Source: an uncultured Saprospirales bacterium
Lineage (GTDB): Bacteria > Bacteroidota > Bacteroidia > Chitinophagales > Saprospiraceae
Direction: 5' to 3'
DNA length: 64,000 nt
NCBI GenBank assembly: GCA_937864265.1
Contig: CALMIR010000170.1
Coordinates: 1 to 64,000 of the forward strand
Shown: piece after piece, positions 8,649 through 16,656 of the stretch
Layout: every line of letters starts with the position of its first letter
Numbering within the stretch: the stretch's first letter is position 1
Position numbers and translations under genes: made by a program
Notes under the pieces: model-generated
The model's database searches: none
The model's input: only the letters and a program-made list of their open reading frames with translations
What the model was told of the DNA's origin: nothing

Positions 8649-9365
8649 ATGCCATACACTTACGAATATCCGCGCCCTGCGCTTACTGTCGATTGCGTTA
8701 TTTTTGGACTAGACGAAAGTCATGGTCTGAAGGTACTACTGATAGAAAGAGCGCACGATCCATTTAGCCATTGCTGGGCCTTGCCGGGGGGGTTTGTAGA
8801 TATGGAGGAGGATCTGATGACGGCAGCCCTTCGCGAGCTGGAAGAGGAAACAGGGGTTAAAGATGTATTCATCGAACAATTATATACCTTTGGCCGTCCG
8901 GGCAGGGATCCCCGTGGCCGGGTGGTCAGCGTGGCTTATTATGCCCTGGTTAATCTCGAGGAGCATCCAGTTCGAGCCGATTCCGATGCCCGAAAGGTAT
9001 GCTGGTTTCCTATCGCTGATTTACCCGCATTGGCTTTTGATCATCAAGAGATTTTGGAAGTAGCGATCAATCGCCTGCGAGGAAAAGTGCGCTACCAGCC
9101 CATCGGCTTTGAGCTGCTGCCCGAGCATTTCACCCTGTCTCAGTTGCAAAAATTATACGAAACCATTTTAGGGGTCGAAGAATTGAACAAGCGCAATTTT
9201 AGGACGCGCATTTTGAAAATGGGTGTATTGAGGGAAGCCGGCAAGCAGGAAGGCGTGGCGCATCGACCGGCCATGTTGTATGGTTTTGATAAGGAAAAAT
9301 ACGAACAATTAGTCAAAGAAAAATACGATGATTTAATTCGTCGAGGGCTTGATTTTGAAATATGA
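8649..9365 (+). CDS. nrtR: NrtR-type Nudix transcriptional regulator
   Basis: 238 residues. The N-terminal Nudix domain carries a complete Nudix box at 48-70 (G-x5-E-x7-R-E-L-E-E-E-T-G-V), so hydrolase activity may be retained. The C-terminal 90 residues are a winged-helix domain ([15 protein letters not shown], then [15 protein letters not shown]). This combination defines NrtR/AraR-like regulators: ADP-ribose or another nucleotide-sugar binds the Nudix part and releases DNA. Its position behind pncB points to NAD salvage as the target. It starts 2 bases after the pncB stop and overlaps the next gene by 4 bases. Confidence 0.87.
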   Translation: MPYTYEYPRPALTVDCVIFGLDESHGLKVLLIERAHDPFSHCWALPGGFVDMEEDLMTAALRELEEETGVKDVFIEQLYTFGRPGRDPRGRVVSVAYYALVNLEEHPVRADSDARKVCWFPIADLPALAFDHQEILEVAINRLRGKVRYQPIGFELLPEHFTLSQLQKLYETILGVEELNKRNFRTRILKMGVLREAGKQEGVAHRPAMLYGFDKEKYEQLVKEKYDDLIRRGLDFEI

Positions 9366-10537
9366 GGACTATGAAAAACGCACGCTATTGGGTCTTGGCA
9401 GTCCTATTGATAGGCTGTTTGAGTGCTTGCAAAAGCGATAAATCAACAGAAGCGGAAACAGCGGAGACCGTGATTCTACCCCCACCGGAAGAAGACTATG
9501 AATCTTCGGATGTAAAATGTGGTTACATCAACCGGTCAGGCAAATTGGTGGTAGCTGCCAAATACGATGATGGCCGTCCATTTGCAGAAGGACTAGCGGC
9601 CGTTCGGGTGAAAGGGCGCTGGGGCTATGTGGATAAGAACGGGGAATTGGTCATTGCTCTGCAATACCAGGGCGCCTGGTCTTTTTCCGATGGCCTGGCT
9701 CGGGTGCTCGATTATGAGAATAAAATGGGATTCATTCACCTGGATGGAAGCTGGGCAGTTGAGCCTAAATACGAAGAAGTACAGGATTTCTCAGAAGGGC
9801 TGGCCTTATTTATGCTGAATGGCAAATGGGGCTATATGGATCGCAACGGTCAGGAGGTAATAGCGGCAGTGTATGAACAAGGGTCGCCCTTCGAATCGGG
9901 CTATGCCCGGGTAAAGGCAGAATCGGGCTACGGTGTGATAGATCGGGCAGGAAATGTAATCATACCGTTGGAATACCAAAAGATAGGCAGCCTTAGCGAA
10001 AACTACTTTCGCATGAGAAAGGATGGGTTGTATGGATTTTGTAATAAAAATGGCCGGATGGTGATAGAGCCTACGTTTAAAAATGCCCAAGATTTCAATC
10101 AGGGCTTGGCGCCGGTGAAAGAGCAGGAACTGTATGGTCTAATTGATACCACGGGCACATATGTAGTAGCGCCCCAATATGAGCAATTGTGGTACGCCGG
10201 TGAGAGCCGCTGGGGCGTACAGCAAGAAGGTTATTTTGGTTACATCGACCGATCAGGAACTGTCATGATACCCATTCAGTTCGATCAGATACAAAGTTTT
10301 GCCCAGGGCTTTGCACCCTATCAAGTGGACAACCTGTGGGGCTATATGGATACAAATGGCAATTTGTTGACACCACCCTTGTATGGGTTGGCTTGGAATT
10401 TTCAGGAAGGCTTGGCTAGGGTGGCCACACGTACCGGTATCGCTTTTATCAATACTTCGGGTCAATTGGCTATTCCGCCGGGCTTTCAGGATGTACGCGA
10501 TTTTTCAGAGGGGCTGGCCCTGGTGCAGGTGTTTTAA
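9362..10537 (+). CDS. WG-repeat lipoprotein
   Basis: 391 residues. It begins with a lipoprotein signal (lipobox L-S-A-C at about 20-23); a second ATG three codons in would serve equally well. The rest is about ten WG-type repeats of 32-36 residues (W-G-Y-V-D-K-N-G, then [16 protein letters not shown] and so on), each followed by a P-x-Y/F-x-x-A-x-x-F-x-E-G-L-A half. These repeats form a beta structure thought to mediate binding. Its ATG overlaps the nrtR stop (ATGA), so it is co-translated with the NAD-salvage genes. Why a surface or periplasmic repeat protein belongs there is unclear. Confidence 0.85.
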   Translation: MRTMKNARYWVLAVLLIGCLSACKSDKSTEAETAETVILPPPEEDYESSDVKCGYINRSGKLVVAAKYDDGRPFAEGLAAVRVKGRWGYVDKNGELVIALQYQGAWSFSDGLARVLDYENKMGFIHLDGSWAVEPKYEEVQDFSEGLALFMLNGKWGYMDRNGQEVIAAVYEQGSPFESGYARVKAESGYGVIDRAGNVIIPLEYQKIGSLSENYFRMRKDGLYGFCNKNGRMVIEPTFKNAQDFNQGLAPVKEQELYGLIDTTGTYVVAPQYEQLWYAGESRWGVQQEGYFGYIDRSGTVMIPIQFDQIQSFAQGFAPYQVDNLWGYMDTNGNLLTPPLYGLAWNFQEGLARVATRTGIAFINTSGQLAIPPGFQDVRDFSEGLALVQVF

Positions 10538-10556
10538 AATTCGATTATTAAATAGT

Positions 10557-10629
10557 GTGCAAAAAATTACTGCCCGATTTATCAACGACCTTACCCTAGC
10601 CGACACACTTGAAATGAACCGTTTAGCCC
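10557..10629 (+). repeat. 73-bp dispersed element, copy 1
   Basis: This 73-base segment matches the minus-strand segment 50435-50507 at 63 of 73 positions by my alignment. Its readable frame gives V-Q-K-I-T-A-R-F-I-N-D-L-T-L, then M-N-R-L-A. It ends inside a further inverted repeat (CCTTACCCTAG and CTAGGGTAAGG, with outer CCCGATTT and AAATCGGG) that could act as a terminator after the WG gene. It is probably a remnant of a mobile-element gene. Confidence 0.6.
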
Positions 10630-10687
10630 CCTAGGGTAAGGACAAAATCGGGAAGTTAATTTTTCTACATTACTAAAAGCAAATATC

Positions 10688-11197
10688 ATGGTAAGCATCA
10701 TCATGGGATCCGACTCCGACTTGCCTGTTATGCGACAAGCGGCGGATTTCCTGCAAATACTGGCTATTCCTTTTGAAGTCACCATCGTTTCGGCACATCG
10801 CACGCCCCAACGGATGTTCGATTTTGCCACTTCAGCTCACCTGCGCGGGGTGAAAGTCATCATCGCAGGGGCCGGTGGTGCAGCTCATCTGCCGGGTATG
10901 GTAGCCTCTTTGTCGCCCTTGCCGGTAATTGGCGTACCCATCAAATCTTCCAATTCTATCGATGGATGGGATTCCATTTTGTCCATTTTGCAAATGCCAA
11001 ACGGCGTACCTGTCGCCACCGTAGCGCTGAATGCCGCTAAAAATGCCGGCATATTGGCTGCCCAGATAGTAGCTATACAGCAGCCTGATTTATTAGACAA
11101 AATCCTGACCTTTAAACGTGAACTGTCTGAACAAGTCGCTGTTAAGTATGAGCAATTGGAAGAAATGGGTTACGAAGCCTATTTAAAAGGCAAGTAA
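10688..11197 (+). CDS. purE: N5-carboxyaminoimidazole ribonucleotide mutase
   Basis: 169 residues, standard class I PurE length. It moves the carboxyl group of N5-CAIR to carbon 4 in purine synthesis. The active-site motifs are all there: G-S-D-S-D near the start, S-A-H-R-T-P, A-G-A-G-G-A-A-H-L-P-G-M, and L-Q-M-P-N-G-V-P-V-A-T-V. No purK is in the window; its partner must lie elsewhere. A UbiD-family gene follows after 30 bases, and both starts are preceded by the same 12-base word TTACTAAAAGCA. Confidence 0.95.
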   Translation: MVSIIMGSDSDLPVMRQAADFLQILAIPFEVTIVSAHRTPQRMFDFATSAHLRGVKVIIAGAGGAAHLPGMVASLSPLPVIGVPIKSSNSIDGWDSILSILQMPNGVPVATVALNAAKNAGILAAQIVAIQQPDLLDKILTFKRELSEQVAVKYEQLEEMGYEAYLKGK

Positions 11198-11227
11198 TCA
11201 GAATCGTTACTAAAAGCAGTTCAAAAC

Positions 11228-13057
11228 ATGGCATATTCCAGCCTGAGGGCATGTTTGCTGGATTTAGAAAAGAATGGACACTTGGTTCGCATCAACGAAC
11301 CGATTGATCCTAACCTGGAAATGGCGGAAATACACCGACGGGTATTTGATGCCGGAGGGCCAGCTTTGTGGTTTACGCAAGTGAAAGGAAGTCCCTTTTC
11401 TGCCACCTCCAACATTTATGGCACTTTTGAACGCACCGAGTTTATCTTCAGAGATACGCTTAAAAAGGTACAAAAAGTAATAGAGCTAAAAGCTGACCCT
11501 GCCCATTTTTTTAAAAACCCTTTGCGTTATAGCTCAGCCCCTTTTACCGCGTTGACGGCTCTGCCTCAAAAGAGGCTATGGCGTCGCCCCATCTCCTTCG
11601 GCAAAACAACCATTGACCAATTGCCCCAAGTAAAATCCTGGCCAGATGATGGCGGTGCTTTTGTGACTTTACCACAGGTGCTGACTTTGCCCCCTGGCTC
11701 GAAAAATGTCATGCACTCCAATATTGGCATGTACCGCATCCAATTGAGTGGCAATGCTTATGCCCTCAATCGGGAAATAGGATTGCACTATCAGTTGCAT
11801 AGAGGCATTGGCGTACACCATACCCTCTACAACCAAAGCGATTTACCTTTTAAGGCTTCCATTTTTGTGGGAGGACCGCCATCCCATGCTTTCGCCGCTA
11901 TCATGCCTTTGCCTGAGGGCTTATCCGAAATGACTTTTGCAGGCATGCTCGGCGGTCGGCGCTTCGGTTATTTCTGGCAAAATGGCCATTTATTGTCCGC
12001 CGATGCCGATTTTGTCATTACGGGTACTATTCGCAAGCAGGATAAAAAACCAGAAGGGCCTTTTGGTGACCACTTGGGGTATTATAGCTTGCAACACGAT
12101 TTTCCAGTCATGGAGGTCGAGAACGTCTATTACCGGAAAGACGCCATCTGGCATTTCACCGTAGTGGGTCGTCCACCGCAGGAAGATTCCAGTTTTGGTT
12201 ACCTGATCCACAAAATTGTGGAATTGCTCACTCCTCAGGAGTTTCCGGGCATCAAAGCAATCAATGCGGTGGATGCAGCCGGCGTTCATCCGCTTTTATT
12301 GGCTATTGGCAGCGAACGCTACATGCCTTTTCGGGAAAAAAAGCCGGAGGAAATACTCACCCAAGCCAACCGAATTTTAGGTTCAGGGCAGACCTCTTTG
12401 GCCAAGTTTTTATTCATCGCCGCTGCTGGTGATGATCCGCAATTGACTACCCACGATATTCCCCGGTTCTTTCAGCACGTACTGGAACGCGTGTATTGGC
12501 AACGCGATCTCCATTTCTATACGAAAACGACCATTGATACGCTGGACTATTCAGGTACGGGCTGGAATGCAGGTTCTAAAGTGGTGATTGCTGCCTGTGG
12601 AGAAAAGCGGCGAAACCTGAGCGCTGAATTGCCTCGAGATTTTACCCTTCCGGATGGTTTTAGCAATCCCGCATTTGTACAACCCGGTATTTTAGCTGTT
12701 AATGGCCCTACTTTTACTGAAGCAGCGGCTTACCAGGATATCAGCATCCTATGCGATCACCTGACCCATTTTGATTTGGAAGGCATTCCTTTGATCGTCG
12801 TCACCGAGGACAGTCGCTTTCTTACGGAGCAACTCAACAATTTCCTGTGGGCAACCTTCACGCGGGCAAACCCCTCGCACGATATCCACGGCGTGAATAG
12901 TTTTGTAGAGCACAAGCACTGGGGATGCCGAGGGCCGCTCATTATCGATGCGCGCATCAAACCCCACCATGCTCCGCCGCTGATTCCGGATGCAGCCGTT
13001 AGCCAAAAAGTAAATCGCTTTTTTCAGCGGGGTGGGGCGCTGGAAGGGTGGGGGTGA
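11228..13057 (+). CDS. UbiD-family decarboxylase
   Basis: 609 residues. It belongs to the prenylated-FMN-dependent UbiD family of (de)carboxylases. Seen: the N-terminal L-R-A-C-L-L-D-L-E-K-N-G-H-L-V-R-I-N-E, the nucleotide-binding Y-R-I-Q-L-S-G-N-A-Y-A-L and H-Y-Q-L-H-R-G-I-G-V-H-H, and the hallmark G-P-F-G-D-H-L-G-Y-Y-S with its acidic partner E just before. In menaquinone-using Bacteroidota a long UbiD homologue of this size is common and is thought to act in quinone synthesis. That is an inference here, since no ubiX or men/mqn gene is in the window. It probably shares a transcript with purE. Confidence 0.88.
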   Translation: MAYSSLRACLLDLEKNGHLVRINEPIDPNLEMAEIHRRVFDAGGPALWFTQVKGSPFSATSNIYGTFERTEFIFRDTLKKVQKVIELKADPAHFFKNPLRYSSAPFTALTALPQKRLWRRPISFGKTTIDQLPQVKSWPDDGGAFVTLPQVLTLPPGSKNVMHSNIGMYRIQLSGNAYALNREIGLHYQLHRGIGVHHTLYNQSDLPFKASIFVGGPPSHAFAAIMPLPEGLSEMTFAGMLGGRRFGYFWQNGHLLSADADFVITGTIRKQDKKPEGPFGDHLGYYSLQHDFPVMEVENVYYRKDAIWHFTVVGRPPQEDSSFGYLIHKIVELLTPQEFPGIKAINAVDAAGVHPLLLAIGSERYMPFREKKPEEILTQANRILGSGQTSLAKFLFIAAAGDDPQLTTHDIPRFFQHVLERVYWQRDLHFYTKTTIDTLDYSGTGWNAGSKVVIAACGEKRRNLSAELPRDFTLPDGFSNPAFVQPGILAVNGPTFTEAAAYQDISILCDHLTHFDLEGIPLIVVTEDSRFLTEQLNNFLWATFTRANPSHDIHGVNSFVEHKHWGCRGPLIIDARIKPHHAPPLIPDAAVSQKVNRFFQRGGALEGWG

Positions 13058-13064
13058 GGTAGTG

Positions 13065-13085
13065 GGAGAATAGCAGTCTCCTTTT
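13065..13085 (+). terminator. Weak terminator after the UbiD-family gene
   Basis: GGAGA (13065-13069) pairs with TCTCC (13077-13081) and is followed by TTTT. Only five base pairs, so the call is tentative. Confidence 0.3.
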
Positions 13086-13130
13086 AATGTCTATTGTTAT
13101 TGCTTTGCGGGTTTGAGTTTTTTTTATACT

Positions 13131-13164
13131 AAAAAAAGTGGCACCCTCATCACGACGGTACCAC
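13131..13164 (-). terminator. Rho-independent terminator of the gene at 13188
   Basis: Read on the minus strand, GTGGTACC (13164-13157) pairs with GGTGCCAC (13145-13138) with one G-U wobble and is followed by seven Ts (13137-13131). It lies 23 bases past the stop codon of the small lipoprotein. Confidence 0.7.
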
Positions 13165-13187
13165 GGAAAGGAGAAATTTATTTAAGC

Positions 13188-13577
13188 TTACTCGGTATCC
13201 CATTTCAAAGAGGCAGCAATGTTATCGAAGCCTTGATCTGAAAGAAAGGGATTTTCCCCAACACCTCTCATTTCATAGTTCGCGGCATTGCCACACGCAT
13301 CACTGGCCCAAAGTGTTACGACAATGCCAGGGGGGAGAGAATACCTTACACTCGAAGGCTCGCCTTCGATGCCGAAATCTCCTAAAAATACACATTCTCC
13401 TTGATCAAAATTAAAAATCGAAAACTCTTTAGAATTACCCGAAAAAACATTGTCATTGTAAAGAATAACAACGATTTCTTGCAAATCATTCTCTGGACAC
13501 ACGTGTTCTTCTTTAGCACACCCAAGAAGTGAAAAGGCAAGTATTATCCCGGCAAAGAAAAAGGAAGGCTTTTTCAT
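13188..13577 (-). CDS. Small lipoprotein of unknown function
   Basis: 129 residues. The start is the ATG giving M-K-K-P-S-F-F-F-A-G-I-I-L-A; a start 14 codons upstream would spoil the signal. The lipobox is L-L-G-C, and the residues after it (C-A-K-E-E) resemble the Bacteroidota lipoprotein export signal for surface display. The mature part is short, beta-rich and has three further cysteines (V-C-P-E-N, E-C-V-F, D-A-C-G-N). I do not recognise the family. It is the last of four minus-strand genes that include the sensor/receiver pair, but it has its own 5' gap and terminator. Confidence 0.65.
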   Translation of the reverse strand: MKKPSFFFAGIILAFSLLGCAKEEHVCPENDLQEIVVILYNDNVFSGNSKEFSIFNFDQGECVFLGDFGIEGEPSSVRYSLPPGIVVTLWASDACGNAANYEMRGVGENPFLSDQGFDNIAASLKWDTE

Positions 13578-13732
13578 AAAAAAAATTTTGTGAGTGAAAG
13601 AATTATTATTACACCACAAAAATCCAGAATTTCAATCATCGGCGCTTAGAGCTAAATGGTCTATAACTAAGCTTTTTAATGGTCTGTTCTGGTCTAAATA
13701 ATGATGGATAAACAGAGCCTTGTATAAATGAA

Positions 13733-13762
13733 GAGCCACTTGCTTTACAAAACAAGTGGCTC
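13733..13762 (-). terminator. Hairpin after the gene at 13783
   Basis: GAGCCACTTG (13733-13742) and CAAGTGGCTC (13753-13762) are perfect 10-bp arms with a 10-base loop, 20 bases past the stop codon of the minus-strand gene. There is no long T run, but the placement fits termination. Confidence 0.55.
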
Positions 13763-13782
13763 AGTTATAGTTTTAGACTATA

Positions 13783-14202
13783 TTAATTGGTGCTGTAAAG
13801 ATCAATGTAATAACAATTGCTTGAAGTGCATTGAAATTCATAGTGTTTTGCATCTGAACAATCGTTTGAACTGGATTGATAGCGGACTAATGCGTAGGAA
13901 TTGTTTTGTACACGAGACGTCGTGTCAAAATCAAATTCAATGGACAAGTTTGGCGATGTGCAGTTGTCCCCTGTTTCATAAGTGTACCAATGTCGCATGG
14001 TTTCGCCGGGATAGAGTGTCCAGGATTTCCATGCCCCATTGCCCCATTGAATATTGTAGGTGATATTATAAGGGGTATTGTTGTATAGACATACTACGGC
14101 ATACTTACAATAATAGGTTGGTAAATCGATTGATCTGGACTTTGATATACTACTGGTCATAACCAGTAAAAAAAGCACGGGAGTTAGCATTATTTTTTTC
14201 AT
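13783..14202 (-). CDS. Small secreted Cys/Tyr-rich protein, unknown
   Basis: 139 residues. A signal peptide (M-K-K-I-M-L-T-P-V-L-F-L-L-V) precedes a mature chain rich in Tyr, Ser, Asn and Cys. It includes C-K-Y-A-V-V-C-L-Y-N-N-T, W-K-S-W-T-L-Y-P-G-E-T-M-R-H-W-Y, and a C-terminal C-T-S-S-N-C-Y-Y. Six or seven cysteines suggest disulfides. The fold looks like a small beta sandwich, but I cannot name a family. It lies 62 bases downstream of the receiver-like gene and has its own -7 element at 14231-14238. Confidence 0.6.
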   Translation of the reverse strand: MKKIMLTPVLFLLVMTSSISKSRSIDLPTYYCKYAVVCLYNNTPYNITYNIQWGNGAWKSWTLYPGETMRHWYTYETGDNCTSPNLSIEFDFDTTSRVQNNSYALVRYQSSSNDCSDAKHYEFQCTSSNCYYIDLYSTN

Positions 14203-14230
14203 AACTAATTGTTTAAGAAGTGAATAATGC

Positions 14231-14238
14231 CAAATATA
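14231..14238 (-). promoter_or_regulatory. -7 element for the small secreted protein
   Basis: On the minus strand this reads TATATTTG, matching TAnnTTTG, 28 bases before the ATG at 14202. No good -33 box is seen at the usual distance. Confidence 0.4.
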
Positions 14239-14264
14239 TAATCAAAGTAGGAGCGGTTTTTGGT

Positions 14265-16640
14265 CTATTCTAGTCCACGAACAGTCATATTGCGCCAATG
14301 TTTTATCCATCGGTTTTCCTCAATTAACCAGTCGGCCTCATTGTCCCAATTTTTATCAGCCACCCCCAAAAAGGTAGAAAAAAAGCCAGCATAAGGTTCA
14401 TAGCTTTCCTGATCGAATTTGAACCTTAAAAGTTGCTCTATTTCTATCTTTTTATTAAGCTTTTCAGCTTCGTTTAAACAGCGATCGTATAAATAATTAG
14501 CTGTTAGTGCAACCCTTCGCCCCAACAATTTATTGACAAAAATTTTCATGCTTTCCTTGAATTCTTGATGCTCTGAGCCTTCGGGTGTGTAGGGGGGCTT
14601 CAGTAGTTTAGCAGTATATTCAAATGAAAATAGTTTCTGCTTTTTTATTCGATTTCTTTGAATAATGATGTGGTTGTCAATGTCAAAATCTAAAGCATTG
14701 AAACCTTGATTCAGTAGCAGATTCTCTATTTTCTTATGTTTGTATCCACGTTTGCGCCAAATTAGTAATAATAAAACAGTGTATTTTTCTACTAGAGTTT
14801 CGATTTCTTTTTCGTAATATGGATAACCATCCGCTAGCCTATATGCATTGTACCAAATTCCCAAGGCTATACTTTTGTTGGTGATGCCCTCTTTCCATAC
14901 CTTATTATCAGGAATAGATAAACTTTTGGTTTCTTGAGCTAACTCAATGATTTCATTCACCAGAAAATTGGCAGATTGCGAGGTGGATAATAGCTCCTTA
15001 CTATACCAGGATACATTCATTTTACTTTTCCTTTTGGCCTCCTGTAATATTGCCCCTCTTTTATCTGTCAAAATGACATAACTTAAATTGTTTTCTAAGC
15101 GACGCATGGCATACTCCAATACATCATAACCTTGCATGATTTGCCATCGCCCCCCAGTGTGCATTAACCTAAAATCTGCTATAAAAACGGCTATGAAATT
15201 GGGTATCCCCGAGTCACACAATTTTCCTTTGGCATCGGCTTCTAGCAGTTCAATCGCCTTCCAGCAAGTATCAGCGATATAACAGCTAATACCGTATATC
15301 TCAAATAGCTCTTTTACTTCTTGTCTTTTATCCTCCCTATCCTCTAAATAAAGTATGGCCCAATCTAGAACTTCTTTTTGGGTTGCTTCATTAACAGTTG
15401 ATGGCAACAACGCGAAAAGCTTTTGATAGGAGGATTGTACTACATCAAAATAGGGATCCAAAGTCGGGTTTTCTAGCCATCTCTTTAGCACCTCATGTTT
15501 AATTTCTTCGACTTTTATACGATAGTAAAGTGATATAAGAGGCATTATGTCTTTGTCGAAAAAAGAACGGATCATTGTACTGACAGTTTCTGCCGTTTTT
15601 TCCAGGCTTTTATTGCCAAACCTGCCCTTGAGTGCGTGGAAAGCACTGTGCAACAAGCCATTATAATCCAATACATAATATTGTATATCTTCGAGTGCTC
15701 TTTGGCTCATTTCTTTTGCAGGCAGCTTTTGCTCTCCTGATAACTCCAGTGTGTTCAGGTCTAAAAATAAAAGGTAGGTCGTGCTAAGAATTTTGTAGCG
15801 CAATGGGCTTAATTTAATACGTTTTTCAAATATTGGCCACTCTGCAAAAGAAGCTAATACAATCAAACCCCTGTAGCCCTTTTCTCTCATTTCTGTAACT
15901 ATGTCAACACCCTCAAATTCTACCCAATAAGGAGAATGCCATTTTAAGGATGCATCAACGATGATCAGATCAAAGGAAGCGCAAGATACCTTATCGAGTG
16001 CTTGTCTGTTAGGACAAACGGAGATATTGCAATGTAGTTTATTAATGCTCTCTGTTGGCTTTTCGGCGTTCCAAATGATGAGTATGTTATTAAAGTCGCC
16101 TAAAGGGCTTATGTTGAATACTTTTAAAAAATCAATGTAATGGGTTGAATATTTTTCTTGAAGCATTGCTTCAAGTTCTTTGTCAAAAAACTCAGGCAGT
16201 AAACAAGTTGGAAGATGTACGGTCAAACCGCAGGCATAATCAAGTAATTGTTGTGCATATTCTATGGTAAAGTTTTCAAGTTGACCATAAGCATTTAACC
16301 TTATGATGCTCGAAAAAGGATGTTCATCTTTGTAATGCCGTGTTTCTTCTCTGCCTTCATAGCCACCATAAGTTATTTTTAAAGCCGCTTCGGGCAGCCC
16401 TTTAACGCTGTCACCAGCATGGCGTATTCGGAGGGTATAGTAAGGTTGATCTGAAGGTTCTGCTTTCAGCCAACTACCGTTAGGCTGAAATTTTTCTAAC
16501 CAGGTATTCCAGTTTTCAGTTTCGTCTTTCCGCTCAGCCCAGCGATACAGGTGGATATCATTACCGAGGCTTCTGAAAATTTGTCCGATTGCACTGAGGC
16601 GTTTGAAATCTCCATCAATTAGCAAGATATTGAATGCCAT
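14265..16640 (-). CDS. Large protein with receiver-like domains, partner of the sensor upstream
   Basis: 791 residues from the ATG at 16640; a TTG three codons earlier is less likely. Two regions read like response-regulator receiver folds. Residues about 184-275 have I-L-I-I-W, a candidate phospho-acceptor D229 (L-I-I-V-D-A-S) and L-I-V-L-A-S. Residues about 428-530 have acidic I-L-Y-L-E-D-R-E-D, D489 (F-I-A-D-F-R-L), T525 and K527 (I-L-T-D-K). The very N-terminus (N-I-L-L-I-D-G-D) looks like a third receiver strand. The remaining helical parts, including the last 230 residues, match nothing I know, and no DNA-binding or enzymatic output is visible. It follows the sensor gene by 16 bases, so the two are surely co-expressed. 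Confidence 0.6.
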   Translation of the reverse strand: MAFNILLIDGDFKRLSAIGQIFRSLGNDIHLYRWAERKDETENWNTWLEKFQPNGSWLKAEPSDQPYYTLRIRHAGDSVKGLPEAALKITYGGYEGREETRHYKDEHPFSSIIRLNAYGQLENFTIEYAQQLLDYACGLTVHLPTCLLPEFFDKELEAMLQEKYSTHYIDFLKVFNISPLGDFNNILIIWNAEKPTESINKLHCNISVCPNRQALDKVSCASFDLIIVDASLKWHSPYWVEFEGVDIVTEMREKGYRGLIVLASFAEWPIFEKRIKLSPLRYKILSTTYLLFLDLNTLELSGEQKLPAKEMSQRALEDIQYYVLDYNGLLHSAFHALKGRFGNKSLEKTAETVSTMIRSFFDKDIMPLISLYYRIKVEEIKHEVLKRWLENPTLDPYFDVVQSSYQKLFALLPSTVNEATQKEVLDWAILYLEDREDKRQEVKELFEIYGISCYIADTCWKAIELLEADAKGKLCDSGIPNFIAVFIADFRLMHTGGRWQIMQGYDVLEYAMRRLENNLSYVILTDKRGAILQEAKRKSKMNVSWYSKELLSTSQSANFLVNEIIELAQETKSLSIPDNKVWKEGITNKSIALGIWYNAYRLADGYPYYEKEIETLVEKYTVLLLLIWRKRGYKHKKIENLLLNQGFNALDFDIDNHIIIQRNRIKKQKLFSFEYTAKLLKPPYTPEGSEHQEFKESMKIFVNKLLGRRVALTANYLYDRCLNEAEKLNKKIEIEQLLRFKFDQESYEPYAGFFSTFLGVADKNWDNEADWLIEENRWIKHWRNMTVRGLE

Positions 16641-16656
16641 GTAATTCAATTTGAAT

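Noticed and set aside
13058..13130. Extra small gene after the UbiD-family gene
   Set aside because: No frame with a plausible start and composition; the stretch holds a weak hairpin and T-rich sequence only.
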